Source: Mycolicibacterium moriokaense (GTDB lineage: Bacteria; Actinomycetota; Actinomycetes; Mycobacteriales; Mycobacteriaceae). Taken from it: a DNA stretch of 64,000 nt. The stretch is from the NCBI RefSeq assembly GCF_003201655.1, contig NZ_QJJU01000010.1, forward strand, positions 37,782 to 101,781, given 5' to 3'. Under the pieces are notes generated by a model. That model was not told the DNA's origin, did no database searches, and was given only the letters and a program-made list of their open reading frames with translations. This document shows, one piece after another, positions 34,016 through 42,267 of the stretch (position 1 is the first letter of the stretch; each line of letters starts with the position of its first letter). A program made the translations under genes and the position numbers.

Positions 34016-34942
34016 TCATTCTCCTTGACTCATGAGAGCAGTCGCCGAGAAACTCCGTTCGGGATCACGGTCAGCAAAGTAATTCTGCAGCGTTTCCGAG
34101 AGCTTCGACGGCTCCCACGCGTCGGATTCCGCACTGAAATGTTGTTCGGCCGTCGGCGCTGCAACGAGGGTCACCGTCGGACCATAAACGATGAACAGCT
34201 GTCCGTTGACGCCTTCCGAGGCGGGAGAGGCAAGGAACCGCACCAGGTTGACGACGTGCTCGGGCGAAAGCGGGTCGATCTGACCCTCGGCCAGATCGGG
34301 CTCGTCGAATACGTCGGCGGTCATCGCGGTACGGGCCCGTGGGGCGATGGCGTTGGCCCGCACCCCATAGCGCTCGAGCACCCGCGCGGCGGACAGCGTC
34401 AGCGCGGTGATCCCGGATTTGGCCGCGCCGTAGTTGGCCTGCCCCGGCGGCCCGACCAGGCCGGCCTCCGAGGAGGTGTTGATGATGCGGCCGTAGACCG
34501 TGCCCCCCACGTCCTTGGCCTTCGCCCGCCAATAGGTGGCGGCGTTGCGGGTCAGCAGGAAGTGGCCGCGCAGGTGCACCGACATGACTGCATCCCAGTC
34601 TTCGTCGGACATGTTGAACAACATGCGGTCGCGGGTGATCCCGGCATTGTTGACGACGATGCTCAATCCCCCGAGACCGTCGGCCGTTTCCACCAGCTCG
34701 TCGGCGGTGGACCGCTGGCCGATGTCGCCGGCGACGGCGACGGCCTTGGAACCAGCGGTCGTGATCTCGTCGATGACGTCGGACTTGTCGAGTGCGGCTG
34801 CGATGTCGTTGACCACGACCGTCGCGCCGGCGCGCGCAAGCCCGATGGCCTCAGCGCGACCCAGCCCCGCGGCCGCACCGGTTACGACCGCGACAAGACC
34901 TGAGAGGTCAGTCGCGGCTGATCCCTCTATGTTCGGAGTCAA
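34016..34942 (-). CDS. Hsd4A-type short-chain dehydrogenase (Rv3502c-like)
   Basis: A 308-residue SDR. The cofactor site is 'VTGAAAGLGRAEA', with 'VNNAGITRD' and 'INTSSEAGLVG' (catalytic Ser). 'YGAAKSG' carries Tyr/Lys, and a C-terminal extension is typical of peroxisomal-like hydroxyacyl-CoA dehydrogenases. In related mycobacteria Hsd4A acts on 17-hydroxysteroid and 22-hydroxy side-chain CoA intermediates. The start appears to be TTG with AGAGG upstream. It is downstream of fdxD in the KstR-controlled minus-strand unit. Confidence 0.85.
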   Translation of the reverse strand: MTPNIEGSAATDLSGLVAVVTGAAAGLGRAEAIGLARAGATVVVNDIAAALDKSDVIDEITTAGSKAVAVAGDIGQRSTADELVETADGLGGLSIVVNNAGITRDRMLFNMSDEDWDAVMSVHLRGHFLLTRNAATYWRAKAKDVGGTVYGRIINTSSEAGLVGPPGQANYGAAKSGITALTLSAARVLERYGVRANAIAPRARTAMTADVFDEPDLAEGQIDPLSPEHVVNLVRFLASPASEGVNGQLFIVYGPTVTLVAAPTAEQHFSAESDAWEPSKLSETLQNYFADRDPERSFSATALMSQGE

Positions 34943-34955
34943 TTTATGAATACCT

Positions 34956-35147
34956 CTAGTCTCTGCGGATCAGGGCAGCTCGCGGGCATTCGGCAATCGA
35001 CTGCTCCGCCAGGTCCTCCTGGTCGGGGGGCACCGGGTCGGCCTTGACAACGGCGTAATCCTCGTCGTCGAGATCGAACAGGTCGGGGGCAATTCCCACG
35101 CACACGGCGTTGCCCTCACAGCGGTCACGGTCTACTTCAACTCGCAT
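34956..35147 (-). CDS. FdxD, 3Fe-4S ferredoxin
   Basis: A 63-residue ferredoxin with cluster motif C-E-G-N-A-V-C ... CPRAAL, three cluster cysteines as in [3Fe-4S] ferredoxins, with Asn where many have His. The ATG at 35147 has a perfect AGGAGG RBS. It probably transfers electrons to a cytochrome P450 or oxygenase of sterol catabolism. It is upstream of hsd4A (13-bp gap) and divergent from fadE26. Confidence 0.88.
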   Translation of the reverse strand: MRVEVDRDRCEGNAVCVGIAPDLFDLDDEDYAVVKADPVPPDQEDLAEQSIAECPRAALIRRD

Positions 35148-35232
35148 CAACAAACCTCCTCGCCCGTATTCAGCCTTGAGAATACGACCCGCCAAGTGGG
35201 CACCAGTGTGACACCGGCCTGGACCCCAAGAC

Positions 35233-35246
35233 TAGAACGTGTTACA
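35233..35246. promoter_or_regulatory. KstR box between fdxD and fadE26
   Basis: TAGAACGTGTTACA in the divergent intergenic region, suited to control both fdxD-hsd4A and fadE26-fadE27-fadD17. Confidence 0.8.
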
Positions 35247-35305
35247 ACCGGGTGTGAAGAAGGGTCAGACCACGGGTCCCTTTTAACCCAAGTGAGGACG
35301 AGGCG

Positions 35306-36484
35306 ATGCGGATCGGCTACACCCCGGAGCAGGAGGAGTTGCGCCGCGAGCTGCGGTCTTACTTCACCAAACTCATGACCCCCGAGCGCGCCGAGGCGCT
35401 CGCCTCGAACGACGGTGAGATGGGGCGGGGCAACGTATACCGCGAGACCGTCGCGCAGATGGGCAAGGACGGCTGGCTGACACTGTCGTGGCCAAAGGAG
35501 TTCGGCGGCCAAGAGCGGCCACCCATGGATGGGCTCATCTTCAACGACGAGGCCTCCATCGCCAACGTGCCTGTGCCGTTCCTGACCATCAACAGCGTGG
35601 CGCCGACGATCATGGCGTTCGGCACCGAGGAGCAGAAGAAGTTCTTCCTGCCCAAGATCGCCGCAGGCGAGCTGCACTTCGCCATCGGGTACTCCGAGCC
35701 GGGTGCGGGCACCGACCTGGCCGCCCTACGGACCACGGCGATTCGCGACGGAGATGACTACGTCGTCAACGGCCAGAAGATGTGGACCAGCCTGATCGCG
35801 TACGCGGACTATGTGTGGCTGGCCGTGCGCACCAACCCGGAAGCCAAGAAGCACCGTGGCATCTCGATGTTGATCGTGCCGACGACGTCCGAGGGATTCT
35901 CATGGACGCCGGTGCACACCATGGCCGGCATCGACACCAGTGCCACCTACTACCAGGACGTCCGCGTACCGACCACCAGCCTGGTCGGCGAGGAGAATGC
36001 CGGCTGGAAGCTGGTCACCAACCAGCTCAACCACGAGCGGGTCGCTCTGGTCTCCGCGCAACCGATCTTCTCGGCGCTCGACGGAGTTCGCGAGTGGGCC
36101 CAGAACACCAAGGACGACCACGGCAGGCGGCTGATCGACTCGGAGTGGGTGCAGCTCAACCTCGCTCGTGTGCATGCCAAGGCCGAGGTGCTCAAGCTGA
36201 TCAACTGGGAGCTGGCATCGAGCGAGGCCGCTCCGTCACCGGCGGACGCATCGGCCGCCAAGGTTTACGGCACCGAACTGGCCACCGAGGCCTACCGCCT
36301 CCTCATGGAGGTACTGGGCACGGCGGGCACGCTCCGGACGAACTCGCCAGGCGCGCTGCTGCGTGGACGGGTGGAGCGGATGCACCGCGCTTGCCTCATT
36401 TTGACGTTCGGCGGCGGTACCAACGAAATTCAGCGCGACATCATCGGAATGGTCGCGCTCGGCCTGCCCAGGGTCAATCGGTAA
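35306..36484 (+). CDS. FadE26, acyl-CoA dehydrogenase subunit
   Basis: A 392-residue acyl-CoA dehydrogenase with 'FAIGYSEPGAGTDLA' (flavin-binding), 'GQKMWTS', and 'FGGGTNEIQRDIIGMVALGLPR' at the C-terminus. FadE26 and FadE27 form the alpha2beta2 ChsE4-ChsE5 enzyme that dehydrogenates the cholesterol side chain as 3-oxo-cholest-4-en-26-oyl-CoA. RBS GAGGACGAGG. Eight bp separate it from fadE27. Confidence 0.93.
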   Translation: MRIGYTPEQEELRRELRSYFTKLMTPERAEALASNDGEMGRGNVYRETVAQMGKDGWLTLSWPKEFGGQERPPMDGLIFNDEASIANVPVPFLTINSVAPTIMAFGTEEQKKFFLPKIAAGELHFAIGYSEPGAGTDLAALRTTAIRDGDDYVVNGQKMWTSLIAYADYVWLAVRTNPEAKKHRGISMLIVPTTSEGFSWTPVHTMAGIDTSATYYQDVRVPTTSLVGEENAGWKLVTNQLNHERVALVSAQPIFSALDGVREWAQNTKDDHGRRLIDSEWVQLNLARVHAKAEVLKLINWELASSEAAPSPADASAAKVYGTELATEAYRLLMEVLGTAGTLRTNSPGALLRGRVERMHRACLILTFGGGTNEIQRDIIGMVALGLPRVNR

Positions 36485-36492
36485 GGAACATC

Positions 36493-37593
36493 ATGGATTT
36501 CAAGACACCAGAGGCCTTCGACGATCTGGGCGGCCTGGCCCGCACCATCACCGAGTCGGTCTGCACCCCCGAGCACCAGCGCGAGCTCGACGGGCTCGAG
36601 CAACGCTTCGACCGCGACCTGTGGGGCAAGTTGATCGAGGCCGACATCCTTTCCACCGCCGCACCGGAATCCTTGGGAGGCGGCGGTTTCGGAGTGCTCG
36701 AGCAGGTCGCGGTGCTGGTGGCGCTGGGTCGCCAGCTCGCCGCGGTGCCGTACCTGGAGTCGGTTGTGCTCGGCGCGGGCGCGCTGGCGAAGTTCGGCTC
36801 TGAGTCGCTGCAACAAGAGTGGGCGGCGCCCGCGATCAACGGCGAGAAGATCCTCGCCGTGGCGCTCGACGGCGAGATGGGCGAGGGCCCGGTACAAGCA
36901 ACCGCAAACGGCGACGGCTTCAAGCTCACCGGCTCGCGAACTCAGGTCAGTTACGGACCGGTCGCCGACGCTTTCCTCGTTCCAACCGAAACCGATTCGG
37001 GGACGAAGGTTTTCCTGATCGCCAAGGATGACGCGGGGGTCACGGTAAGCGCACTCGACACGACCGGGCACGGAAGCGTCGGGCATCTGGAGCTGCAGGG
37101 TGTCGATGCCGCGCGGGTCATAGGTGGAGACCAGGGAGACGCAGTGGCCGGCTGGCTTACTACCCACGGCGCCTTGGGCCGCAGCGCGTATCAGCTCGGT
37201 GTGCTCGAGCGGGCGCTGGAGCTAACGTCGGAGTATGCGCGCGAACGCGAGCAGTTCGATCGGCCCATCGGCAGCTTCCAGGCTGTCTCGTCGCGACTGG
37301 CCGACGGCTACATCGACGTCAAGGCGCTGCGGCTGACACTCACGCAGGCGGCATGGCGGCTGTCCGAGGATCTGCCGGCAGACGTCGATGTCAACACGGC
37401 CGCGTTCTGGGCTGCGGACGCCGGACATCGCGTGGCGCACACCACCGTTCACGTGCATGGTGGCGTCGGGATCGACCTCGACCACCCGGTCCATCGGTAC
37501 TTCCTCGCGGCCAAGCAGACGGAGTTCGCAGTCGGCAGCGCGACCGGCCAGTTGCTGCGCATCGGCCGCGAGCTGGCCGACACGCCAGCCTGA
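36493..37593 (+). CDS. FadE27, acyl-CoA dehydrogenase subunit
   Basis: A 366-residue partner of FadE26. The fold is recognisable ('REQFDRPIGSFQAVSSRLADGYI', 'VHVHGGVGIDLDHPVHRYFLAAK'), but the flavin-binding and catalytic segments are degraded, as expected for the second subunit of the heteromeric dehydrogenases. RBS AAGGA precedes the ATG; a longer frame upstream only shadows fadE26. Confidence 0.93.
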   Translation: MDFKTPEAFDDLGGLARTITESVCTPEHQRELDGLEQRFDRDLWGKLIEADILSTAAPESLGGGGFGVLEQVAVLVALGRQLAAVPYLESVVLGAGALAKFGSESLQQEWAAPAINGEKILAVALDGEMGEGPVQATANGDGFKLTGSRTQVSYGPVADAFLVPTETDSGTKVFLIAKDDAGVTVSALDTTGHGSVGHLELQGVDAARVIGGDQGDAVAGWLTTHGALGRSAYQLGVLERALELTSEYAREREQFDRPIGSFQAVSSRLADGYIDVKALRLTLTQAAWRLSEDLPADVDVNTAAFWAADAGHRVAHTTVHVHGGVGIDLDHPVHRYFLAAKQTEFAVGSATGQLLRIGRELADTPA

Positions 37594-37596
37594 TTC

Positions 37597-39105
37597 GTGA
37601 GCGAGGACCTACCGACCGTCACCGACCTGGTCACGCCGCTGGTCGAAGTCGACGATCGGGGCGTGTACTTCGAGGACTCCTTCACCAGCTGGCGTGACCA
37701 TATCCGGCACGCTGCCGCGATCGCGTCAGCGTTGAAGGCGCGTCTCGATCCCGAACGCCCACCGCATATCGGAGTGCTGCTGCAGAACACGCCCTTCTTC
37801 TCGGCGCTGTTAGTGGCGGCCGGCCTTACGGGCATCGTGCCGGTGGGGCTGAACCCCATCCGGCGGGGTGCGGCGCTCGCCCGTGACATCGCCCATGCCG
37901 ATTGCCAACTGGTGCTTGCTGATTCGGCGACGCTCGCAACAGTCGGCGGGGTCGACTGCATCAATGTCGACTCCCCCGAATGGGCGGAGGAGGTGGCAGC
38001 GCATCGCGGCGCCACCGTGACGGCGCAGACGGCGAGCCCCTCCGACATCTTCATGCTGATCTACACGTCGGGCACCAGCGGCGATCCGAAAGCAGTCATC
38101 TGCAGCCACGGCAAGGTCGCGATCGCCGGTGTGATGATGACCGGACGCTTCGAACTCGGGCCCTCCGACAACTGCTACGTCTCAATGCCGCTGTTCCACT
38201 CGAACGCGGTGCTGGTGGGTTGGGCGGTGGCGCTGGCGTGCCGCGGCTCACTGGTGTTGCGTCGGAAGTTCTCCGCGTCGCAGTTCCTTCCCGACATCCG
38301 CCGGTACAGCGCAACCTACGCGAACTATGTCGGCAAGCCCCTGTCATATGTGCTCGCCACCCCGGAGCAGGACGATGACGCCGACAACCCGCTGCGGGCG
38401 GTCTACGGCAACGAGGGCGCACCGGCCGACGTCGAGCGGTTCGGACAGCGTTTCAACACGGTGGTGATGGACGGATTCGGTTCCACCGAGGGCGGTATCG
38501 CGATCGGCCGCACTCCTGACACCCCGGCCGGCTCGCTAGGCCCGCTTCCTGACGGCACCGAGATCCTCGACATCGAGACCGGGGAGCCGTGCCCACCAGG
38601 CGTGACAGGTGAACTGGTCAACGTCGCGGACGCAGGCCGCTTCGAGGGTTACTGGAATGACCCCGATGCCAACGCCGAGCGGATGCGCGGCGGGGCCTAT
38701 CACAGCGGCGATCTCGCGTACCGAGACGTGAACAACTACGTCTATTTCGCGGGCAGGCTCGGTGACTGGCTACGTGTCGACGGCGAAAACCTCGGGACGG
38801 CGCCCATCGAGCGAATCCTGTTGCGCCATCCCGATATCGTCGAGCTCGCGGTGTACGGAATCCCTGCCCCCGATATCGGCGATCAAGTGATGGCCGCGCT
38901 CGTGTTGCGTGACGGCGCGGACTTCGACGTCGACAAGTTCCGGGCATTCATGGCCGAGCAACCCGACCTCGGACCCAAACAGTGGCCGTCGTTCGTACGT
39001 GTTGGGGCCACCTTGCCCCGCACCGAATCGTTCAAAGTGATCAAGCGCCAGCTCTCCGCGGAGGGCACCAGTTGCGCCGATCCGGTGTGGCCGATCGCGA
39101 GGTAG
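37597..39105 (+). CDS. FadD17, steroid-CoA ligase
   Basis: A 502-residue acyl-CoA synthetase of the ANL superfamily with 'LIYTSGTSGDPKAVICSHG' (AMP-binding), 'DGFGSTEGG' and 'YHSGDLAYRDVNNYVYFAGRLGDWLRVDGEN'. In M. tuberculosis FadD17 activates steroid acids with shortened side chains. The GTG start follows fadE27 by three bases, so it belongs to the same operon. Confidence 0.92.
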   Translation: MSEDLPTVTDLVTPLVEVDDRGVYFEDSFTSWRDHIRHAAAIASALKARLDPERPPHIGVLLQNTPFFSALLVAAGLTGIVPVGLNPIRRGAALARDIAHADCQLVLADSATLATVGGVDCINVDSPEWAEEVAAHRGATVTAQTASPSDIFMLIYTSGTSGDPKAVICSHGKVAIAGVMMTGRFELGPSDNCYVSMPLFHSNAVLVGWAVALACRGSLVLRRKFSASQFLPDIRRYSATYANYVGKPLSYVLATPEQDDDADNPLRAVYGNEGAPADVERFGQRFNTVVMDGFGSTEGGIAIGRTPDTPAGSLGPLPDGTEILDIETGEPCPPGVTGELVNVADAGRFEGYWNDPDANAERMRGGAYHSGDLAYRDVNNYVYFAGRLGDWLRVDGENLGTAPIERILLRHPDIVELAVYGIPAPDIGDQVMAALVLRDGADFDVDKFRAFMAEQPDLGPKQWPSFVRVGATLPRTESFKVIKRQLSAEGTSCADPVWPIAR

Positions 39106-39115
39106 CCTCGCACGG

Positions 39116-39835
39116 GTGGGCTACCGCGAATTCCCGCCGCCCACCGCGATGCGCGACCTGGTCGAATGCGCGTGGGTGGTGGACGGTCCCCCTGCGCCGG
39201 TGCGGGTGCTTCCTGACGGGTGCATGGACCTGTTCCGGATGGATGGCCGCTTCATGGTGGCCGGGCCTGACACCACCGCGTCCGTCAGCCCTCGCGAGGG
39301 AGAACCGTTCGTGGGCTTGCGTTTTCATCCTGGCGTGCTTCCTCGGCTACTCGGTGTGCCCGCGTCGGACTTGCGCAATGCTCGTGTGGCGGTGACCGAT
39401 CTGATTTCGGTTCCGCCGCGAACGCGCTCGCTTCTGGAGCTTGCCACCGACCTCGCGTCGGATGGTCCGCGTCCAGAGACTGCGCCGTGGTCGCTGCCGC
39501 AGTTGGGCCAGGTCACCGGCGGCTTGGCGGCCGGTTCGGCGGTCACTGAGGTGGGCGTGTGGTGGGCTGGTCGAGCCGCACCCTGCAGCGCCAGTGCCGT
39601 GTACGGCTATGGTCCTGCGATGCTGCGGCGGATCCTGCGGTTTCGTCGCGCGGTACTGCTGCTCGACAAGGGGCTGCCGCCCGTCGAGGTGGCCGTACAC
39701 GCAGGGTATGCCGACCAGCCGCACCTGCACCGCGACGTCCGCGATCTTGCAGGAGTACCGCTGTCTGCGCTGCGTCAGGTCAGCAGCGCAAACCGGTCGA
39801 CCCAGTTGCCGTCGGGGTCGGCGACCGTCGCGTAG
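39116..39835 (+). CDS. AraC-like transcriptional regulator
   Basis: A 239-residue regulator. The N-terminal ligand domain resembles DUF6597 ('VLPDGCMDLFRMDGRFMVAGPDT', 'FVGLRFHPGVLPRLLGVPASDL'). The C-terminal AraC helix-turn-helix has 'LRRILRFRRAVLLL' and 'VEVAVHAGYADQPHLHRDVRDLAGVPLSALR'. The GTG start lies 10 bp after fadD17. Its last about 20 codons overlap the convergent VOC gene by 61 bp. Target genes unknown. Confidence 0.8.
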   Translation: MGYREFPPPTAMRDLVECAWVVDGPPAPVRVLPDGCMDLFRMDGRFMVAGPDTTASVSPREGEPFVGLRFHPGVLPRLLGVPASDLRNARVAVTDLISVPPRTRSLLELATDLASDGPRPETAPWSLPQLGQVTGGLAAGSAVTEVGVWWAGRAAPCSASAVYGYGPAMLRRILRFRRAVLLLDKGLPPVEVAVHAGYADQPHLHRDVRDLAGVPLSALRQVSSANRSTQLPSGSATVA

Positions 39836-40179
39836 CGCATGCCCCACGGCGCGTCGTAGGGCTTCAGGGGTCCGGGGTGGCCTGCGGCGGTGACCTTTTC
39901 GAACAGCGCGTCGACCTTGGCCGGGGAATCCACCCCGAAAGCCAAGGCTAACCGGCTTGCCGTTGACGTCGGCGGCGCCCAACCAGGATGCATGCCTGCG
40001 ATGGTGTCCTCTGTATCGAAGGACAATGTGTTGCCACCGGGCAGCTCCACCGTTACATGCGGTTCGTTCGACGCGGGAATGGCCAAGCCGAGCAGCCGGT
40101 AGAACTCCAGCGATGGCTGCACGTTGTTGGCGAAGATCTGCAGGACCGTCGATGTGAGGCGAATATCCATGCTCAGCAC
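39775..40179 (-). CDS. VOC/glyoxalase-family protein
   Basis: A 134-residue vicinal-oxygen-chelate protein with two beta-alpha-beta units ('EFYRLLGLAIP', 'GHPGPLKPYDAPWGMRYATVADPDGNWVD'). Likely dioxygenase, glyoxalase or resistance-type binding protein; not all metal ligands are obvious. GTG 40179 or ATG 40170 may be the start. Confidence 0.78.
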   Translation of the reverse strand: MLSMDIRLTSTVLQIFANNVQPSLEFYRLLGLAIPASNEPHVTVELPGGNTLSFDTEDTIAGMHPGWAPPTSTASRLALAFGVDSPAKVDALFEKVTAAGHPGPLKPYDAPWGMRYATVADPDGNWVDRFALLT

Positions 40180-40390
40180 GCTAGGGCGGCGGCCCTCGTG
40201 GTGTCGTGAACGAATCGGACATCAATTGCGGGGGAGCAAACCCGGCTAAGTCGTTGGCAACTATTTACTTCCAGTTTCCTCTGCCAGATTGAGTAGTAGT
40301 ACTCATCCTGCATAAGCACCCTTTTGCACTACGCTTCGCTACGGCACATACAGTTGCCAGGTAATCATCAGCACCGACAGGAGTTAATTC

Positions 40391-41110
40391 GTGAGACGCA
40401 CTGCAATCACTGGGGTCGCCGCCATCGCCGCGGCTGTAGCGGTCGTGCTGTCGGGCTGCGGCTCCGACACCAAGACCGCACCCAGCACCTCCGCCTCGGC
40501 ATCGAAATCCACGTCCGCAACGACGAGCGCCAAGGCCGCCCCGTCGTCGAAGCCCAAGGTGGCGCCGCGCGACCAGAACGCGGCAGGGCCGAACCCCACG
40601 ATCGCTAGTTACATCAAGGACAACAACATCCAGGAAGTGCCGGTCAAGCGAGGCGATCCAGGCTCTCCCACAATCGATCTGCCCGTGCCCGACGGCTGGG
40701 AGCCTGCTGGCAACGACACGCCTGATTGGGCTTACGGCGCAATCGTTTACACCGGCAAGGATGCCGGCGACTACACACCCAGCCTCGTAGCGCTGGTGTC
40801 CAAGCTGACCGGAAATGTCGACCCGCAGAAGATCATCGACCTCGCGGCGGGTGAGCTGAACAATCTGCCCGGTTGGAAGGCGATGAACGAGGGCGAGACC
40901 AGCACCCTCGGCGAGTATCCCGCGTTCCAGCTCGGCGGCACCTGGACGCAGGACGGCCAGACCAAGATCGTCGCCCAGAAGACGGTCGTGATTCCTGGCA
41001 GCGACGGCCTTTACGTGCTGCAGCTCAACGCCGACGGCCTTGAGGACCAGAAGGAAATCATCGGCGCGGCCACCGATGTGATCGATTCGCAGACCACGAT
41101 TACGCCCTGA
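40391..41110 (+). CDS. LpqN/LpqT-family lipoprotein
   Basis: A 239-residue lipoprotein with lipobox LSGC (lipidated C23), a Ser/Thr/Ala/Lys-rich linker (about 25-60), and an LpqN-type domain with 'IDLPVPDGWEPAG', 'LVSKLTGNVDP', 'LPGWKAMNEG' and 'YPAFQLGGTW'. LpqN-family proteins act at the cell envelope and may assist wall-lipid export. The GTG start is preceded by AGGAG. The 211-bp upstream gap holds only a short inverted repeat TGAGTA-gtag-TACTCA (40290-40305). Confidence 0.85.
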   Translation: MRRTAITGVAAIAAAVAVVLSGCGSDTKTAPSTSASASKSTSATTSAKAAPSSKPKVAPRDQNAAGPNPTIASYIKDNNIQEVPVKRGDPGSPTIDLPVPDGWEPAGNDTPDWAYGAIVYTGKDAGDYTPSLVALVSKLTGNVDPQKIIDLAAGELNNLPGWKAMNEGETSTLGEYPAFQLGGTWTQDGQTKIVAQKTVVIPGSDGLYVLQLNADGLEDQKEIIGAATDVIDSQTTITP

Positions 41111-41116
41111 CGCAGA

Positions 41117-42238
41117 TCAGCTATCGCGGATGCCATCCAGTCTCTGGGTGGCATCCGCGAAGCCCTGCACCAACTCTGCGATGATCTCGGCCACGGGCCG
41201 GATCTCGTTCATCCGCCCGACGATCTGACCGACCGGCATCGCAACGGTGTCGGGGTTGTCCGACTCGTTCATCCGCTGATGCGCCTCGCTGACAAGGATG
41301 TTCTGCAGCGGCATCTGCAATGGCTCTGGAGCATCCGGCTCATCCCAGGCATCGGTCCACCGCGTCTTCAGCAGTCGCGCGGGCTTGCCCGTGTAGATGC
41401 GGCGCCGCACCGTGTCACTTGAACTCGCACGCAACAGCGCTTCCTGGATCGTTGAGACGCCGCTCGGCTTGCGGTGGCCTAGATCGTATTCCGCCGAAGT
41501 CAGGAACGCCGAGCCCATCCAGACGCCTTGCGCGCCAAGTGCCAACGCCGCGGCCACCTGCCGACCGGTTCCGATGCCACCGGCCGCCAAGACCGGCGCC
41601 TTACCCCCAACCGCGTCAACGATTTCCGGCCACAACACCATCGACCCGATCTCGCCGGTGTGGCCACCAGCCTCGTGGCCCTGCGCGACGACGATGTCGA
41701 CACCGTTCTCGACATGGCGCTGCGCATGTTTGGCGCTACCTGCAAGCGCAGCCACCGGAACACCAGCCGCGTGGGCCTGGTCGATGACATCCTTCGGCGG
41801 CGAGCCGAGCGCATTGGCGATCAGCTTGATCGGGTGCTTGAGCGCCACCTCGACGTGCGAGCGCGCCACCGAATGCAGCCAGCCGAGCACGCCTTCGTTA
41901 CGCTCCTCGTCCTCGGGCAGCGGTGGAACACCCAGATCGGCAAGGGTTTTGGCGACGAAGTCCCGATGCGACTGCGGGATCAGCTTGTTGATGTCGACGG
42001 CGGTGCCCTCGGCGGGCACCTTGGCGGGCATGACGATGTCGACGCCGTACGGCTTGCCGTCGGTGTTCTCGTCCATCCAGTGCAGCACGGTCTCGAGGTC
42101 GTCGGCCGAGTTGAACCGCACGCAGCCGAGCACGCCGAGCCCGCCCGCCTTGCTGACCGCTGCGGCAACTTTCTCGGATGGCGTGAAGACGAAGATCGGA
42201 TAGTCGATGCCGAAGCGGTCGCAAAGCTCAGTGCGCAT
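41117..42238 (-). CDS. Nitronate monooxygenase-family flavoprotein
   Basis: A 373-residue TIM-barrel FMN protein of the nitronate monooxygenase/2-nitropropane dioxygenase family with 'GGLGVLG', 'VDIVVAQGHEAGGHTGEIG' (catalytic region), 'VLAAGGIGTGRQVAAALALGAQGVWMGSAFL' (phosphate binding). Several mycobacterial relatives take part in sterol-ring degradation, IpdC for example. This one could be a sterol enoyl-CoA reductase, but that is inference. It lies 30 bp downstream of fadD19 on the same strand and may be cotranscribed. Confidence 0.85.
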   Translation of the reverse strand: MRTELCDRFGIDYPIFVFTPSEKVAAAVSKAGGLGVLGCVRFNSADDLETVLHWMDENTDGKPYGVDIVMPAKVPAEGTAVDINKLIPQSHRDFVAKTLADLGVPPLPEDEERNEGVLGWLHSVARSHVEVALKHPIKLIANALGSPPKDVIDQAHAAGVPVAALAGSAKHAQRHVENGVDIVVAQGHEAGGHTGEIGSMVLWPEIVDAVGGKAPVLAAGGIGTGRQVAAALALGAQGVWMGSAFLTSAEYDLGHRKPSGVSTIQEALLRASSSDTVRRRIYTGKPARLLKTRWTDAWDEPDAPEPLQMPLQNILVSEAHQRMNESDNPDTVAMPVGQIVGRMNEIRPVAEIIAELVQGFADATQRLDGIRDS

Positions 42239-42267
42239 CTACCCCTCCCGTCGCTTCGCTCGCCCCA

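Noticed and set aside
41117..42238. Naming the nitronate monooxygenase-like gene ipdC
   Set aside because: The fold agrees, but the position differs from the ipdABC locus and I cannot compare sequences reliably from memory.
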